64,000 nt of DNA from Janthinobacterium sp. 64 (lineage in GTDB: Bacteria > Pseudomonadota > Gammaproteobacteria > Burkholderiales > Burkholderiaceae_D). Under the pieces are notes generated by a model. It made no database searches and was not told the origin of the DNA. It was given only the letters and a program-made list of their open reading frames with translations. Numbering within the stretch: the stretch's first letter is position 1; the number at the start of each line of letters is the position of its first letter. The stretch is from positions 5,084,001 to 5,148,000 of the forward strand of contig NZ_PHUG01000001.1 in assembly GCF_002813325.1 (NCBI RefSeq). The letters are read 5' to 3'. Shown here in pieces: positions 17,754 to 26,574 of the stretch. Made by a program: the position numbers and the translations under genes.

Positions 17754-17883
17754 GCCGTCTCCGGACGGCCGGCAGGGTGGCCAGTAGTGCCGGGCATGTT
17801 GCCCAAATTGTCTTACCCATCCTCTACCGGGCGGATACTTGCTATCCACAGTGCGCCGGCATGATGGTTTTCGGAGTTATAAA

Positions 17884-18267
17884 ATGGACTTGATTCAACA
17901 ATTAGAGCAGGAAGAAATTGCTCGTCTGGGTAAAACCATTCCTGAATTCGCACCAGGCGATACCGTTATCGTCAGCGTCAACGTAGTCGAAGGTACGCGC
18001 AAGCGCGCCCAGGCTTACGAAGGCGTCGTTATCTCCCGTCGTAACCGTGGCCTGAACTCGAACTTCATCGTTCGCAAGATCTCGTCCGGCGAAGGCGTCG
18101 AGCGTACGTTCCAACTGTACTCGCCGCTGATCGCTTCGATCGAAGTGAAACGCCGTGGTGATGTTCGCCGCGCCAAGCTGTACTATCTGCGTGAGCGTTC
18201 GGGTAAATCGGCGCGTATCAAAGAAAAATTGCCAAATCGCCGCGTTGTGGCGAAAGCAAGCGCGTAA
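17884..18267 (+). CDS. rplS: 50S ribosomal protein L19
   Basis: A 127-residue L19, which sits at the 30S-50S interface. The start [15 protein letters not shown] follows CGGAG with suitable spacing; an upstream in-frame start would add a non-conserved extension. Typical blocks [26 protein letters not shown] (shown in part) and [24 protein letters not shown] are present. It closes the operon before a strong terminator. The gap of 130 bases after trmD is longer than the other gaps in the operon. Confidence 0.97.
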   Translation: MDLIQQLEQEEIARLGKTIPEFAPGDTVIVSVNVVEGTRKRAQAYEGVVISRRNRGLNSNFIVRKISSGEGVERTFQLYSPLIASIEVKRRGDVRRAKLYYLRERSGKSARIKEKLPNRRVVAKASA

Positions 18268-18286
18268 TATCAGCGTCTGCGTTGGG

Positions 18287-18317
18287 AAAAGGGGTGCCTC
18301 TCGGCGCCCCTTTTTTA
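18287..18317 (+). terminator. Terminator of the rpsP-rplS operon
   Basis: AAAAGGGGTGCC (18287-18298) pairs with GGCGCCCCTTTT (18303-18314, one G-T pair) across a 4-base loop, followed by more T. Strong intrinsic terminator. Confidence 0.9.
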
Positions 18318-18344
18318 TTCCGAATTGTCTATGGGACAAGCTGC

Positions 18345-19004
18345 ATGGCCACCATCGCATTTGATCCACAACAACTAGCCATCGATTCGATCGCCGGCGA
18401 GGCGGCGCTGGACGCCGTGCGCCTGACGCCGGACTGGCTGCGCCAGCGCCTGGCCGAACAGCCCGACTGGCAACCCGAGATGACCCAGGATTTCCTCTCC
18501 GCCCGCGCCGTGCCCGTGCGCGCCGCCGTGCTCATTCCCCTGGTGCAGCGCCCGCAGGGCTTGACCATCCTGCTGACCATGCGCACGGACCATCTGAGCA
18601 GCCATGCGGGCCAGGTCAGCTTTCCCGGCGGGCGCAGCGAAGCCTTCGATGCCTCGCCCATCGCCACGGCCTTGCGCGAAACGGAAGAAGAAGTGGGCCT
18701 GGCGCGCGAGCACATCGAAGTGCTGGGCCGCCTGCCCGACTACCTGACGGGCACCGGCTACCAGGTCACGCCCGTGGTGGGCCTGGTGGCGCCGCCGTTC
18801 GAACTGCGCGCCGACCCGTCCGAAGTGGCGGAAATCTTCGAAGTGCCGCTGGCTTTCCTCATGGATGGCCTCAACCACCAGCGCCTGTCGGTGGAATTGC
18901 CCGGCGGACGGCGCTCGTTCTACGCCATGCCGTACGAGCGCTTCTACATCTGGGGCGCCACTGCCGGCATGCTGCGCAATCTGTTTCACCTCTTGCGCGC
19001 GTAA
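18345..19004 (+). CDS. Nudix hydrolase, CoA pyrophosphatase type
   Basis: A 219-residue Nudix hydrolase that most likely cleaves coenzyme A to phosphopantetheine and 3',5'-ADP. The CoA-specific motif LLTMRTDHLSSHAGQVSFPG directly precedes the Nudix box, GGRSEAFDASPIATALRETEEEVGL in part (catalytic REXXEE). The start was set at the ATG that begins MATIAFDPQQL, since an earlier in-frame GTG would run through the rplS terminator. It sits in the same place after rplS in related genomes. Confidence 0.9.
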   Translation: MATIAFDPQQLAIDSIAGEAALDAVRLTPDWLRQRLAEQPDWQPEMTQDFLSARAVPVRAAVLIPLVQRPQGLTILLTMRTDHLSSHAGQVSFPGGRSEAFDASPIATALRETEEEVGLAREHIEVLGRLPDYLTGTGYQVTPVVGLVAPPFELRADPSEVAEIFEVPLAFLMDGLNHQRLSVELPGGRRSFYAMPYERFYIWGATAGMLRNLFHLLRA

Positions 19005-19101
19005 AATGGTGCCGCGCACGTAATAAGTTTGATTCCAGCACGGCACTGCGCTATCGTAGCGGGCATTGCGGTATTGCTGAAAAAGACAAAAAGGACGTTT
19101 G

Positions 19102-20061
19102 ATGACATTTCTCTCCATACTTTGCGCATTGCTGATCGAGCAGCTCAAACCTTTGCGCGCGGACAATCCGATCTACGCCGAAATCAAGAGCCTGGCAATG
19201 CGCATGGAGACCTGGTTCAATGCCGGCCACGCCAACCATGGCCGCATGGGCTGGTTCCTCATGATCGGCGTGCTGATGCTGCCGACGGCAGGCGTGTACT
19301 GGCTCTTGCAGCATTATCAGCTGACCCTGCTGGCTTTTGCCTGGAACGTCCTCATCGTCTACCTGACCCTGGGCTTCCGCCATTACAGCCATTACTTTAC
19401 CTCCATCCAGCTGGCCCTGAGCGCCGGCGACGAAGCGACCGCGCGTACCCTGCTGGCCGACTGGACCAAGCTCGACACGGTGGGCATGGAAGCGAGCGAA
19501 ATCGCCCGCATCGCCGTGGAAAAAGCCCTGATCACCACGCATCGCAATGTATTTGGCGTCTTCTTCTGGTTCCTGATGCCGCTGGGCCCTGCCTGCGCCG
19601 TGATGTACCGCGTGGCCGAATACCTGGCGCGCGCCTGGAACGAGCCCGAGCACATGCGCAATGAAGCGTTCGGCCAGTTCGCCGCGCGTGCCTTTTACTG
19701 GATCGACTGGATCCCCGTGCGCCTGACGGCCGTGGCGTTTGCCGTGGTCGGCAATTTCGAGGATGCCATCTATGCCTGGCGCAATTTCGCCCAGCGCTGG
19801 CAGGACGAGGCCATCGGCATCATCCTGACGGCTGGCGGCGGCGCCATGGGCGTACGCCTGGGTACGCCAGCGGAAACGGCAGCCCGTGTGCTGGTGACCC
19901 CCGACATGGCCGTCGATGACAGCGACAGCGAAAGCGATATCCTGCCCGGTGAAGAGCCGGGCGCGCGCGCCTTGCAGAGCACGGTCGGCCTGGTCTGGCG
20001 CGCCTTGCTGCTGTGGATGCTGCTGCTGCTGTTGATGTCTGGCGCCGTTTTCCTCGGCTGA
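19102..20061 (+). CDS. CobD/CbiB-family membrane protein
   Basis: A 319-residue inner-membrane protein of the CobD/CbiB family (adenosylcobinamide-phosphate synthase in cobalamin biosynthesis). It opens MTFLSILCALLIEQLKPL, has a helix pair near 50-95, the segment WIDWIPVRLTAVAFAVVGNFEDA that corresponds to the CbiB NxxDDxxxxxP/R region in degenerate form, and a C-terminal helix (about 295-318). No other cobalamin gene is nearby, so it may be a diverged paralogue, possibly related to AmpE. AAGGA precedes the chosen ATG; a TTG one codon earlier is also open. Confidence 0.75.
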   Translation: MTFLSILCALLIEQLKPLRADNPIYAEIKSLAMRMETWFNAGHANHGRMGWFLMIGVLMLPTAGVYWLLQHYQLTLLAFAWNVLIVYLTLGFRHYSHYFTSIQLALSAGDEATARTLLADWTKLDTVGMEASEIARIAVEKALITTHRNVFGVFFWFLMPLGPACAVMYRVAEYLARAWNEPEHMRNEAFGQFAARAFYWIDWIPVRLTAVAFAVVGNFEDAIYAWRNFAQRWQDEAIGIILTAGGGAMGVRLGTPAETAARVLVTPDMAVDDSDSESDILPGEEPGARALQSTVGLVWRALLLWMLLLLLMSGAVFLG

Positions 20062-20171
20062 TGCGGGCGCACACGCGCCATCCATGCGCCTTGCGCGTGG
20101 AACAAGGTTAAAATAGGGGCTGGCGCGTTAGGCGTGCCGGCCCCTGTTTGCATCGTCAGGGCAGATCGAGG

Positions 20172-20200
20172 TAGAACCCAAGTCTTCTATAAGATATAAT
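20172..20200 (+). promoter_or_regulatory. Possible promoter of the DUF3579 gene
   Basis: An exact TATAAT at 20195-20200 with a poor -35 (TAGAAC, 20172-20177) and 17-base spacer. Downstream in the 5' leader a small hairpin (CCCGGC 20236-20241 with GCCGGG 20248-20253) lies before the gene start. Weak evidence. Confidence 0.35.
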
Positions 20201-20285
20201 ACTGGCTTACCGCAGCAAACGTAGTTGACTACCAGCCCGGCTTACCCGCCGGGGCCATTCACGCAATCCAGTCCCGACAAGCCAC

Positions 20286-20621
20286 ATGGCCGAGTTATCT
20301 CAAAAAACAGGGGAACTCTCAGACGAGTTCTTCATCCTTGGTCTCACCAGCAATGGCAAGCAATTCCGACCCAGCGATTGGGCCGAGCGCCTTTGTGGAG
20401 TGATGTCCTGTTTCAATCCCGAAGGTGGCGGGCGCAATGCGCACCTCCAGTATTCGCCCTACGTGCGCCCGACCGTCGTCAATGGCGTCAAGTCGGTGGT
20501 GGTCAACACGAAGTTGCGCGAGATCGAGCCGATGGCGTTTCACTTCGTGCGCGAATTTGCCAAGGATAACGACCTGCAGATCGTCGAAGCCTGCTTCCTG
20601 CCGCCGCCCGAAGAAAAGTAA
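20286..20621 (+). CDS. DUF3579 domain protein
   Basis: A 111-residue cytoplasmic protein of the betaproteobacterial DUF3579 family, function unknown. Nearly the whole length is the domain, including FFILGLTSNGKQFRPSDWAE, the block RLCGVMSCFNPEGGG and YSPYVRPTVVNGVKSVVV. No signal peptide or membrane segment. The leader of about 85 bases after the putative -10 contains a GC hairpin. The next gene, a CBS protein, starts 82 bases later. Confidence 0.82.
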   Translation: MAELSQKTGELSDEFFILGLTSNGKQFRPSDWAERLCGVMSCFNPEGGGRNAHLQYSPYVRPTVVNGVKSVVVNTKLREIEPMAFHFVREFAKDNDLQIVEACFLPPPEEK

Positions 20622-20703
20622 GGCCGTTTCAATTGATTTGCCGCAAAGCCGCGCAAGGCGGGGCGGCGTAGCGTGGACACTCTGCCTCAAACGGAGTGGC
20701 GAC

Positions 20704-21153
20704 ATGCGTATCGGCGACATTTGTACCCTGCACACCATCCATTGCCAGCGTGACACCAGCGTGCAAGACGCGGCGCTGCTGATGCGCCAGCATCATGTGG
20801 GCGACCTGATCGTGGCCGAGCAGCCGAACGGCGAGCGCGTCCCCATCGGCATCCTCACCGACCGCGACATCGTCATTTCCGTCATCGCCCTGGGCCTCGA
20901 CCCCGCCAGCCTGCTGGTGGGCGACATCATGAGCGCGCAGCTGCTCACGGCCAGCGAAGACGAAGACGTCTACGACATCATCGAACGCATGCGCGTCAAC
21001 GGCATCCGCCGCCTGCCCGTGGTCAATAGCCTGGGCGGCCTTGCCGGCATCGTCAGCATCGACGACCTGCTGGCCTTCCTGGCCCAGGAGATGGCCGAGC
21101 TGGCCCGTATCAGCAGCGGCCAGCTGGTACATGAAAAACGCACGCGCAAGTAA
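20704..21153 (+). CDS. CBS-domain protein
   Basis: A 149-residue protein made of two CBS domains (about 1-62 and 72-130), the Bateman module that binds adenine nucleotides and senses energy state. Typical text: HHVGDLIVAEQPNGERVPIG with ILTDRDIVISV in the first, and NGIRRLPVVNSLGGLAGIV with SIDDLLAFLA in the second. The start is the ATG before RIGDICTLHTIHC, preceded by CGGAG; an open frame continues upstream but overlaps the DUF3579 gene out of phase. No catalytic domain is attached. Confidence 0.88.
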   Translation: MRIGDICTLHTIHCQRDTSVQDAALLMRQHHVGDLIVAEQPNGERVPIGILTDRDIVISVIALGLDPASLLVGDIMSAQLLTASEDEDVYDIIERMRVNGIRRLPVVNSLGGLAGIVSIDDLLAFLAQEMAELARISSGQLVHEKRTRK

Positions 21154-21284
21154 CTCAGCATTGCGCAATGTCAGTCACGGCATCGATTGCAATACTGCCG
21201 TCCCTATATCGGCGTGCTGCCGGCATATATATTGCACTGCAATAAGTGGTGTTATCTGGTATTGAGAAATTCGGGCGGCTGGTA

Positions 21285-22025
21285 TTAATTGGTACTTAAT
21301 TCGGCCACGAAGTCATACATATCGCCGCGGAAGTAGGAGCGGCAAAATTCCACGGCGCGGCCATCGCGCAAAAAGCCAAGCCTTTCCACCGACAAGCCCG
21401 CGTCGCCTTCCTCCGCCTGCAACAGGCTGGCCTGTTCCCCCGTCAGCAAAAGCGCGCTGAGCCGCTGCAAGGCGCGTACGGGCCGGTTGCCCGCCTGTTC
21501 CAGCGCGTCATACATGGACACATCGACGGCGTCGAGCGCCGGCAGGCAGCTGGCGACGATGGTCGCGTACTCCAGGCACATCGGTATCTCGTCCGCATAA
21601 CGGATGCGGTGGAAGCGGTACACGGGCGCGCCCGGCGACAGCCGCAGGCGCAAGGCTTCTTCCGGCGTGACGGTGCCCTCCGCGCGCTTGAGCCACACGC
21701 TGCGCGGCGTGCGTCCGCGCGCCCGCATGTCCTCGGAAAACGAGGTCAGCTTGGCGAAATTCTTCTCGATACGCGTATTGATGAAATTGCCCGAGCCGGG
21801 GCGCCGCACCAGCAAGCCTTCGTTGACGAGGCCATCGATGGCCTTGCGCACGGTGATGCGCGAGACGGACAGGTCGCTGGCCAGCTGGCGCTCGGCCGGC
21901 AGGGCTTCCTCGGGGCCAAGGATGCGCTTGTCGATCGCTTCGCGCAGCGCGCGCTGCAGTTGCTGGTACAGGGGCAGGCTACTCGTCTGCCCCAGGCCTT
22001 GCATGATGTGAGCCAGGGTTGTCAT
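21285..22025 (-). CDS. GntR-family regulator (HutC/NagR type), probably of GlcNAc genes
   Basis: A 246-residue regulator with an N-terminal GntR winged helix (about 15-80: LPAERQLASDLSVSRITVRK) and a C-terminal UTRA effector domain (about 95-240), which binds sugar phosphates such as GlcN-6-P in NagR and DasR. It is divergent from a TonB-dependent receptor and 14 kb from a second GntR regulator inside the nag operon, with which it shares the same layout and the block LTSFSE. The ATG at 22025 was preferred because the upstream extension in frame lies in AT-rich control DNA. Two GGTATT elements lie at and beyond its stop codon. Confidence 0.85.
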   Translation of the reverse strand: MTTLAHIMQGLGQTSSLPLYQQLQRALREAIDKRILGPEEALPAERQLASDLSVSRITVRKAIDGLVNEGLLVRRPGSGNFINTRIEKNFAKLTSFSEDMRARGRTPRSVWLKRAEGTVTPEEALRLRLSPGAPVYRFHRIRYADEIPMCLEYATIVASCLPALDAVDVSMYDALEQAGNRPVRALQRLSALLLTGEQASLLQAEEGDAGLSVERLGFLRDGRAVEFCRSYFRGDMYDFVAELSTN

Positions 22026-22413
22026 ACGCTGAGGGTCTCCGTTACGGCGCGTTGCAGACGCGCTCTGTATCTGTTTTGTGTCGCTGGATAATACCAAAAA
22101 AGGCCGTTATAAAACCAATTTGAATTATCAGGCCAGCAATTTATGCCTGGCCTCGCTGGCATTTGCGTCGCTGATACGGGCTACGGATTGATTTGGATAA
22201 AGTGGTCTGTGTGATTCAAACAACGTTATAAAAAAAAAGTTGCAACTGGTAGTGTTCTGGTATTGGATAGTAGTATATTGGCGTTGAATTGGTTTTGTAA
22301 GTGGTTGTGCCGAAGGGTCTGCAGCATGCCGGCGAGAGTGGGCGGGCTGGAAAGAAGATCTACGTTAAAAATGAAAAGGGTCCAATCCTGGAGCCTAAAT
22401 CAAGGGGGAGTAC
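22026..22413. promoter_or_regulatory. Control region between GntR gene and TonB receptor (388 bases, no gene)
   Basis: AT-rich stretch compared with its neighbours. A near-repeat occurs in opposite orientations: AAATTGGTTTTATAA on the minus strand (within 22106-22121) and GAATTGGTTTTGTAA on the plus strand (22286-22300), each facing the gene it precedes. GGTATT occurs at 22259-22264 and on the minus strand at 22090-22095. These are candidate GntR operators. A possible but poor promoter for the receptor is TTGCAA (22240-22245) with TGGATA (22264-22269). GGGGGAG lies just before the receptor ATG. Confidence 0.5.
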
Positions 22414-25074
22414 ATGAAACGCAATTTGACACCTGCAGCTGCCGTCGTGAAATCCGGATCGCGTAGCCGTACGCCGATCGCTACGGCTGTTGCCGTGATG
22501 GTCGCTGGTCTGGCCTTTTCGGCGCAGGCGCAGGAAGCACCCGCCGACGATGTGTCCACCGTAGTGACGGTGACCGGCGTGCGTGCCTCACTGGAAAAAT
22601 CGCTGAAGCAAAAACGTAATGCGGATTCCGTGGTGGAAGTGATCACCGCCGAAGATATCGGCAAGATGCCAGACCGTAACGTGGCTGACGCGATCCAGCG
22701 CCTGCCAGGTGTGAATACCCAATCGTCTGCCGGTGGCGAAGGCGGCTTCGGCGAAAACGACCGCGTCAGCCTGCGCGGCACCAGCCCCAGCTTGCAACAA
22801 ACTCTGTTCAATGGCCACGCCATCAGCACGGGCGACTGGTTCGTACTGAACCAGTTCGGTGGCAACGTCGGCCGCAGCAGCAGCTTCTCCTTGCTGCCAT
22901 CGGAGCTGGTGAGCTCGGTTGTCGTGCGGAAGAGCGCGACAGCCGATCTGGTGGAAGGTGGCGTGTCCGGTGCGATCGACGTGATTACCCGCCGTCCGCT
23001 GGAGTTCAAGAACAAGCTGACTGCCGAAGGCTCCATTCAGGCCAACTACAATGACCTGTCGGAGAAAACCCAGCCGCAATTCTCCGGTATGGTGAACTGG
23101 AAAAACGACGACAATACCCTGGGGATCATGGTTCAGGGTTTCTCGCAAAAATCGGAAGTGCGTCGTGATGGCCAGGAAATCCTCGGTTACACGGCGATTG
23201 CCGCCGACAAGGCTGCCGCCAAGGCGCATCCTGACCTGGTGGGCGTCCTGGCTCCGACCTTCATCGGCGCGAGTTTCTTCGAGCAAAAGAAAACCCGTGA
23301 AGGTGGTGCATTTGACATCGAGTTCAAGCCGAACAAGGATCTGACGCTGGATTTGAATGGCTTCTATTCGCAATTGAAGGCGCCGCATTCGAACACCAAC
23401 CATTTGGCCGCGCCGAGTGGCTCGATTAACGCGGGGATGGTGCCGACGTCCTACACGGTGCGCAATAATACGCTCGTGGCGGCGAATTTCACGCAGAATG
23501 CCGGCGAGGTCGATAATATTTATCGTCCTGACGCAGGCGGTGAAACGTACTACCTCGATTTCAACTTCAAGTACCGTGCCAGCAAGGACCTGACCTTTAC
23601 AGGCAAGCTGGGCAAGACCCACGGCGTGGGCTACGACCGTGACGATGTGTACTACCAAAACAAGGTCGATGGCGGCATGAACTATGCGCTCAATGGCATG
23701 AGCCCGGCTACCGTCGCCTACCCGGGCGGCACGACTACCGCGCCATTGGGTACGGCATGGATCGGTGGCGGGGAATCGCAGTCGGTCGACAAGGAACTGT
23801 ATACCCAGATCGACGGCGAATTACGCCTGTCAAACGGCATATGGGATTCCATCAAGTTTGGCGCACGCTTCACTGACCATAAACGTACCGCCGAGCATCC
23901 GTTTGAAACGGGTCCTGGCGCGACGGGCTTGAACAGTGCCGGCCCGATCTGGAACGGTACGCAGTACCCGAGTAATTTCGCGTCCAATCTGGGCGGTAAT
24001 TTGCCGACCAACTATTTCCGCTATGACGGTGATGCCTTGGCAAAATGGGCGGCGATTCCCGGCAACCGCAATCCTGACCGCGTAGCTCGCCATAACTGGC
24101 GCGATGAATTCAAGCTGCAGGAAAAAACCCAGGCAGTCTACGGTATGGCCAATTTGGCTGGCGATGACTGGAGCGGTAACTTCGGTGTGCGCGCAGTCCG
24201 CACCAAGCAGTCCACTACTGTTAATTCCAGTGGTGGTCCGATCACGGGTTCCGCGTTTGGCGCCTACTCGCAAAACACTTTCGAGCGCACCTATAACGAC
24301 TTCCTGCCGAGCGCCAACATCAAGTTTGATGTCAACCGCGATCTCGTTGTGCGCGCGGCCTTGGCCAAGACCATTGCGCGTCCTGACTATAGTGCGCTGG
24401 GCGGTGCCGTATCGCTGAATGAGGATTCCCTGAGTGGCACCAAGGGCAACATCAATCTCAATCCTGTGCGTTCGAACAATGCCGAAGTCAGCGCCGAGTG
24501 GTATTTCGCGCCAAAATCGGCGGTCTCGGCCGGTATTTTCTACATGGATTTGACGTCGATCGTGGCGCAACGTAACGTCAACGCTACCTATTTCAATACC
24601 AAGGTCGGTGCTGACAGGGTGTTCCAAGTTACCGAGTCCTACAACACCAAGGGCAAGAACAAGGGTATCGAGTTGAGCTATCAGCAACCGGTGCTGGGTG
24701 ATTTCGGCGTACTGGCCAACTACACCTATGCTGATGGCAAGCTGAACGATGGCAGCGAATTGCTGAACGCGTCGAAGAACACCTACAACCTGACCGCTTT
24801 CTACGAAGCCCATGGTTTTAGCGCGCGCCTGGCTTATAACTATCGTTCGGCCTACAAGGCAGGCGTGGACCGTGGCGCCAGCCAGCACGTCGACGACAGC
24901 AGCACCCTGGCAGGTTCGCTCAACTACAAGATCAACGAACACTTCACGATTACGTTCGATGCGCTTAACCTGACCAATGAAACCATCAAGATGTACGCGG
25001 AAAACAGGGATCAGCCACGCGCTTTCTATAGCAACGGCCGTACCTTCTACCTGGGCTTGCGCGGCAAGCTGTAA
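22414..25074 (+). CDS. TonB-dependent receptor, probably for chitin/GlcNAc oligosaccharides
   Basis: An 886-residue outer-membrane receptor. The signal peptide ends near residue 40 (AFSAQAQ), followed by a TonB box (VVTVTGVRAS), a plug domain (about 60-195: EDIGKMPDRNVADAIQRLPG, then VSLRGTSPSLQQTLFNG and ISTGDW) and a long barrel ending FYLGLRGKL. The plug wording matches the Xanthomonas/Caulobacter carbohydrate receptor family (TonB-Xanth-Caul). Its divergent GntR gene, the NagX-like gene downstream and the nag operon nearby point to GlcNAc or chitooligosaccharide. That substrate is inferred from context. GGGGGAG is its ribosome site. Confidence 0.88.
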   Translation: MKRNLTPAAAVVKSGSRSRTPIATAVAVMVAGLAFSAQAQEAPADDVSTVVTVTGVRASLEKSLKQKRNADSVVEVITAEDIGKMPDRNVADAIQRLPGVNTQSSAGGEGGFGENDRVSLRGTSPSLQQTLFNGHAISTGDWFVLNQFGGNVGRSSSFSLLPSELVSSVVVRKSATADLVEGGVSGAIDVITRRPLEFKNKLTAEGSIQANYNDLSEKTQPQFSGMVNWKNDDNTLGIMVQGFSQKSEVRRDGQEILGYTAIAADKAAAKAHPDLVGVLAPTFIGASFFEQKKTREGGAFDIEFKPNKDLTLDLNGFYSQLKAPHSNTNHLAAPSGSINAGMVPTSYTVRNNTLVAANFTQNAGEVDNIYRPDAGGETYYLDFNFKYRASKDLTFTGKLGKTHGVGYDRDDVYYQNKVDGGMNYALNGMSPATVAYPGGTTTAPLGTAWIGGGESQSVDKELYTQIDGELRLSNGIWDSIKFGARFTDHKRTAEHPFETGPGATGLNSAGPIWNGTQYPSNFASNLGGNLPTNYFRYDGDALAKWAAIPGNRNPDRVARHNWRDEFKLQEKTQAVYGMANLAGDDWSGNFGVRAVRTKQSTTVNSSGGPITGSAFGAYSQNTFERTYNDFLPSANIKFDVNRDLVVRAALAKTIARPDYSALGGAVSLNEDSLSGTKGNINLNPVRSNNAEVSAEWYFAPKSAVSAGIFYMDLTSIVAQRNVNATYFNTKVGADRVFQVTESYNTKGKNKGIELSYQQPVLGDFGVLANYTYADGKLNDGSELLNASKNTYNLTAFYEAHGFSARLAYNYRSAYKAGVDRGASQHVDDSSTLAGSLNYKINEHFTITFDALNLTNETIKMYAENRDQPRAFYSNGRTFYLGLRGKL

Positions 25075-25129
25075 GCAAGACGATCAGGCCTGATGCAGCC
25101 GCGTCAGGCCAGGTCTTCCTCGGTCTTTC

Positions 25130-25165
25130 AAGCAAGTTCCTGCTTCAGGGGCTTGCTTTTTTTTT
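25130..25165 (+). terminator. Terminator after the TonB receptor gene
   Basis: AAGCAAG (25130-25136) pairs with CTTGCTT (25152-25158), followed by a T-run to 25165. The 165 bases from here to the next gene hold nothing else that I could recognise. Confidence 0.75.
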
Positions 25166-25330
25166 GCGCTCACCGGCAGTGCTGCTTCTGTCTTGTTCAC
25201 GCCAGGGCTGTCCCCTCCGGTCGCCAGCATCACTTGTGCCCACGAAGCTTGTATCCGGCGGCGTAAGGTTTTCTGCCGCCTCCTTGCCGCGAGCAGGAAG
25301 GCGGTTTTTCTTATTTGGAATTGTTTGATC

Positions 25331-26452
25331 ATGACTATTGCACCTCAGCGCTACCTCGCCCTCGACGTCCTGCGCGGCCTGACCGTGGCGCTGATGATCG
25401 TCGTCAATACGCCGGGTGACTGGGGCAGCGTGTATGCGCCGTTCCTGCATGCCGAATGGCATGGTTTTACCGTGACGGACCTGGTCTTTCCCAGCTTTTT
25501 GTTTGTCGTCGGCAATGCGCTGGCCTTTGCGCTGGGGAAATATGAACACCTGGGCCATGGCGCCGTGCTGGCCAGGCTGTGCCAGCGCAGCGCGCTGATC
25601 TTTTTACTGGGCTTCCTGCTGTACTGGTTCCCCTTCTTCAAGATCGATGATGCGGGCCAGTTCGCCTGGTCGCCGCTGTCGCACACGCGCATTCCCGGCG
25701 TGCTGCAGCGCATCGCCGTGTGCTACCTGGCCGCCGCGCTGATCCTGCATTACTGGAAGACGCGCGGCGCGCTGGTCTTTTGCGCTTGCGCCTTGCTCGG
25801 CTACTGGGCCATCCTGGCATGCTTTGGCGACTACAGCTTGCATGGCAATGCGCCGGCCAGGCTCGATTTGATCTTGCTGGGCGACAGCCATCTGTACCAC
25901 GGCGAAGGCATCGCCTTCGATCCGGAAGGCATACTCGGCACTTTGCCGGCCATCGTCAATGTGATTGCCGGCTACCTGGCGGGCAGTTTCGTGCGCCTGA
26001 CGGCACCGGCGCAGCTGCGTGCGGCGCTGTATCGTCTGGTGGTGGCCGGCGTCATCTGCGTGGCCGTGGCCCTGTGCTGGAATGAAGTGTTTCCGATCAA
26101 CAAGAAGCTGTGGACCAGCTCTTACGTGATGCTCGGTATCGGCCTGGACTTGCTGCTGCTGGCGCTGCTGATGTCCATCATCGACGTGTGCAAGATGACG
26201 GGCTGGACCTACTTCTTTGAAGTCTTCGGCAAGAACACCTTGTTCATCTACTTGCTGTCGGAAGTGCTGGTGATCATCGCGTTTACCGTACGCATCGGCA
26301 GCGGCAACTTGTACCAGTGGCTGTATACGCACTGGTTTACGGGCTGGGCGCCGGCGCGCGTGGGCTCGCTGCTGTTTGCCGTCAGCTTCATGCTGCTGTG
26401 CTGGCTGATCGCCTACGCCATGGACAAGCGCAAGATCTACATCAAGGTCTGA
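25331..26452 (+). CDS. nagX: NagX-like transmembrane acyltransferase
   Basis: A 373-residue inner-membrane protein with about ten helices. The N-terminal motif RYLALDVLRGLTVALMIVVN and later TDLVFPSFLFVVGNALAF belong to the heparan-alpha-glucosaminide N-acetyltransferase-like family (DUF1624/DUF5009), called NagX in bacterial GlcNAc regulons. Its proposed role is N-acetylation of glucosamine at the inner membrane or a transport-linked function; neither is shown here. The start is the ATG before TIAPQRYLALD; an upstream in-frame start would read through the terminator region. It lies downstream of the TonB receptor. Confidence 0.85.
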   Translation: MTIAPQRYLALDVLRGLTVALMIVVNTPGDWGSVYAPFLHAEWHGFTVTDLVFPSFLFVVGNALAFALGKYEHLGHGAVLARLCQRSALIFLLGFLLYWFPFFKIDDAGQFAWSPLSHTRIPGVLQRIAVCYLAAALILHYWKTRGALVFCACALLGYWAILACFGDYSLHGNAPARLDLILLGDSHLYHGEGIAFDPEGILGTLPAIVNVIAGYLAGSFVRLTAPAQLRAALYRLVVAGVICVAVALCWNEVFPINKKLWTSSYVMLGIGLDLLLLALLMSIIDVCKMTGWTYFFEVFGKNTLFIYLLSEVLVIIAFTVRIGSGNLYQWLYTHWFTGWAPARVGSLLFAVSFMLLCWLIAYAMDKRKIYIKV

Positions 26453-26512
26453 CACGCCACATCCAGCTGCGCCGCGTGGACACGGCAGCGGGACGGATGG
26501 GTGAAAAAGGTC

Positions 26513-26550
26513 GAAAAAAAAGCAGCCCCGGCCTGAGCCGGGAACTGCTT
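26513..26550 (-). terminator. Terminator of the TPR gene (minus strand)
   Basis: On the minus strand AAGCAG with a GCCGG/CCGGC inner stem pairs to CTGCTT and runs into seven or more T (26513-26520 are A on the plus strand). It lies 25 bases beyond the stop of the minus-strand gene and also faces the end of nagX. Confidence 0.8.
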
Positions 26551-26574
26551 TGCGCATGCTGCGGGGAGCAGGAA

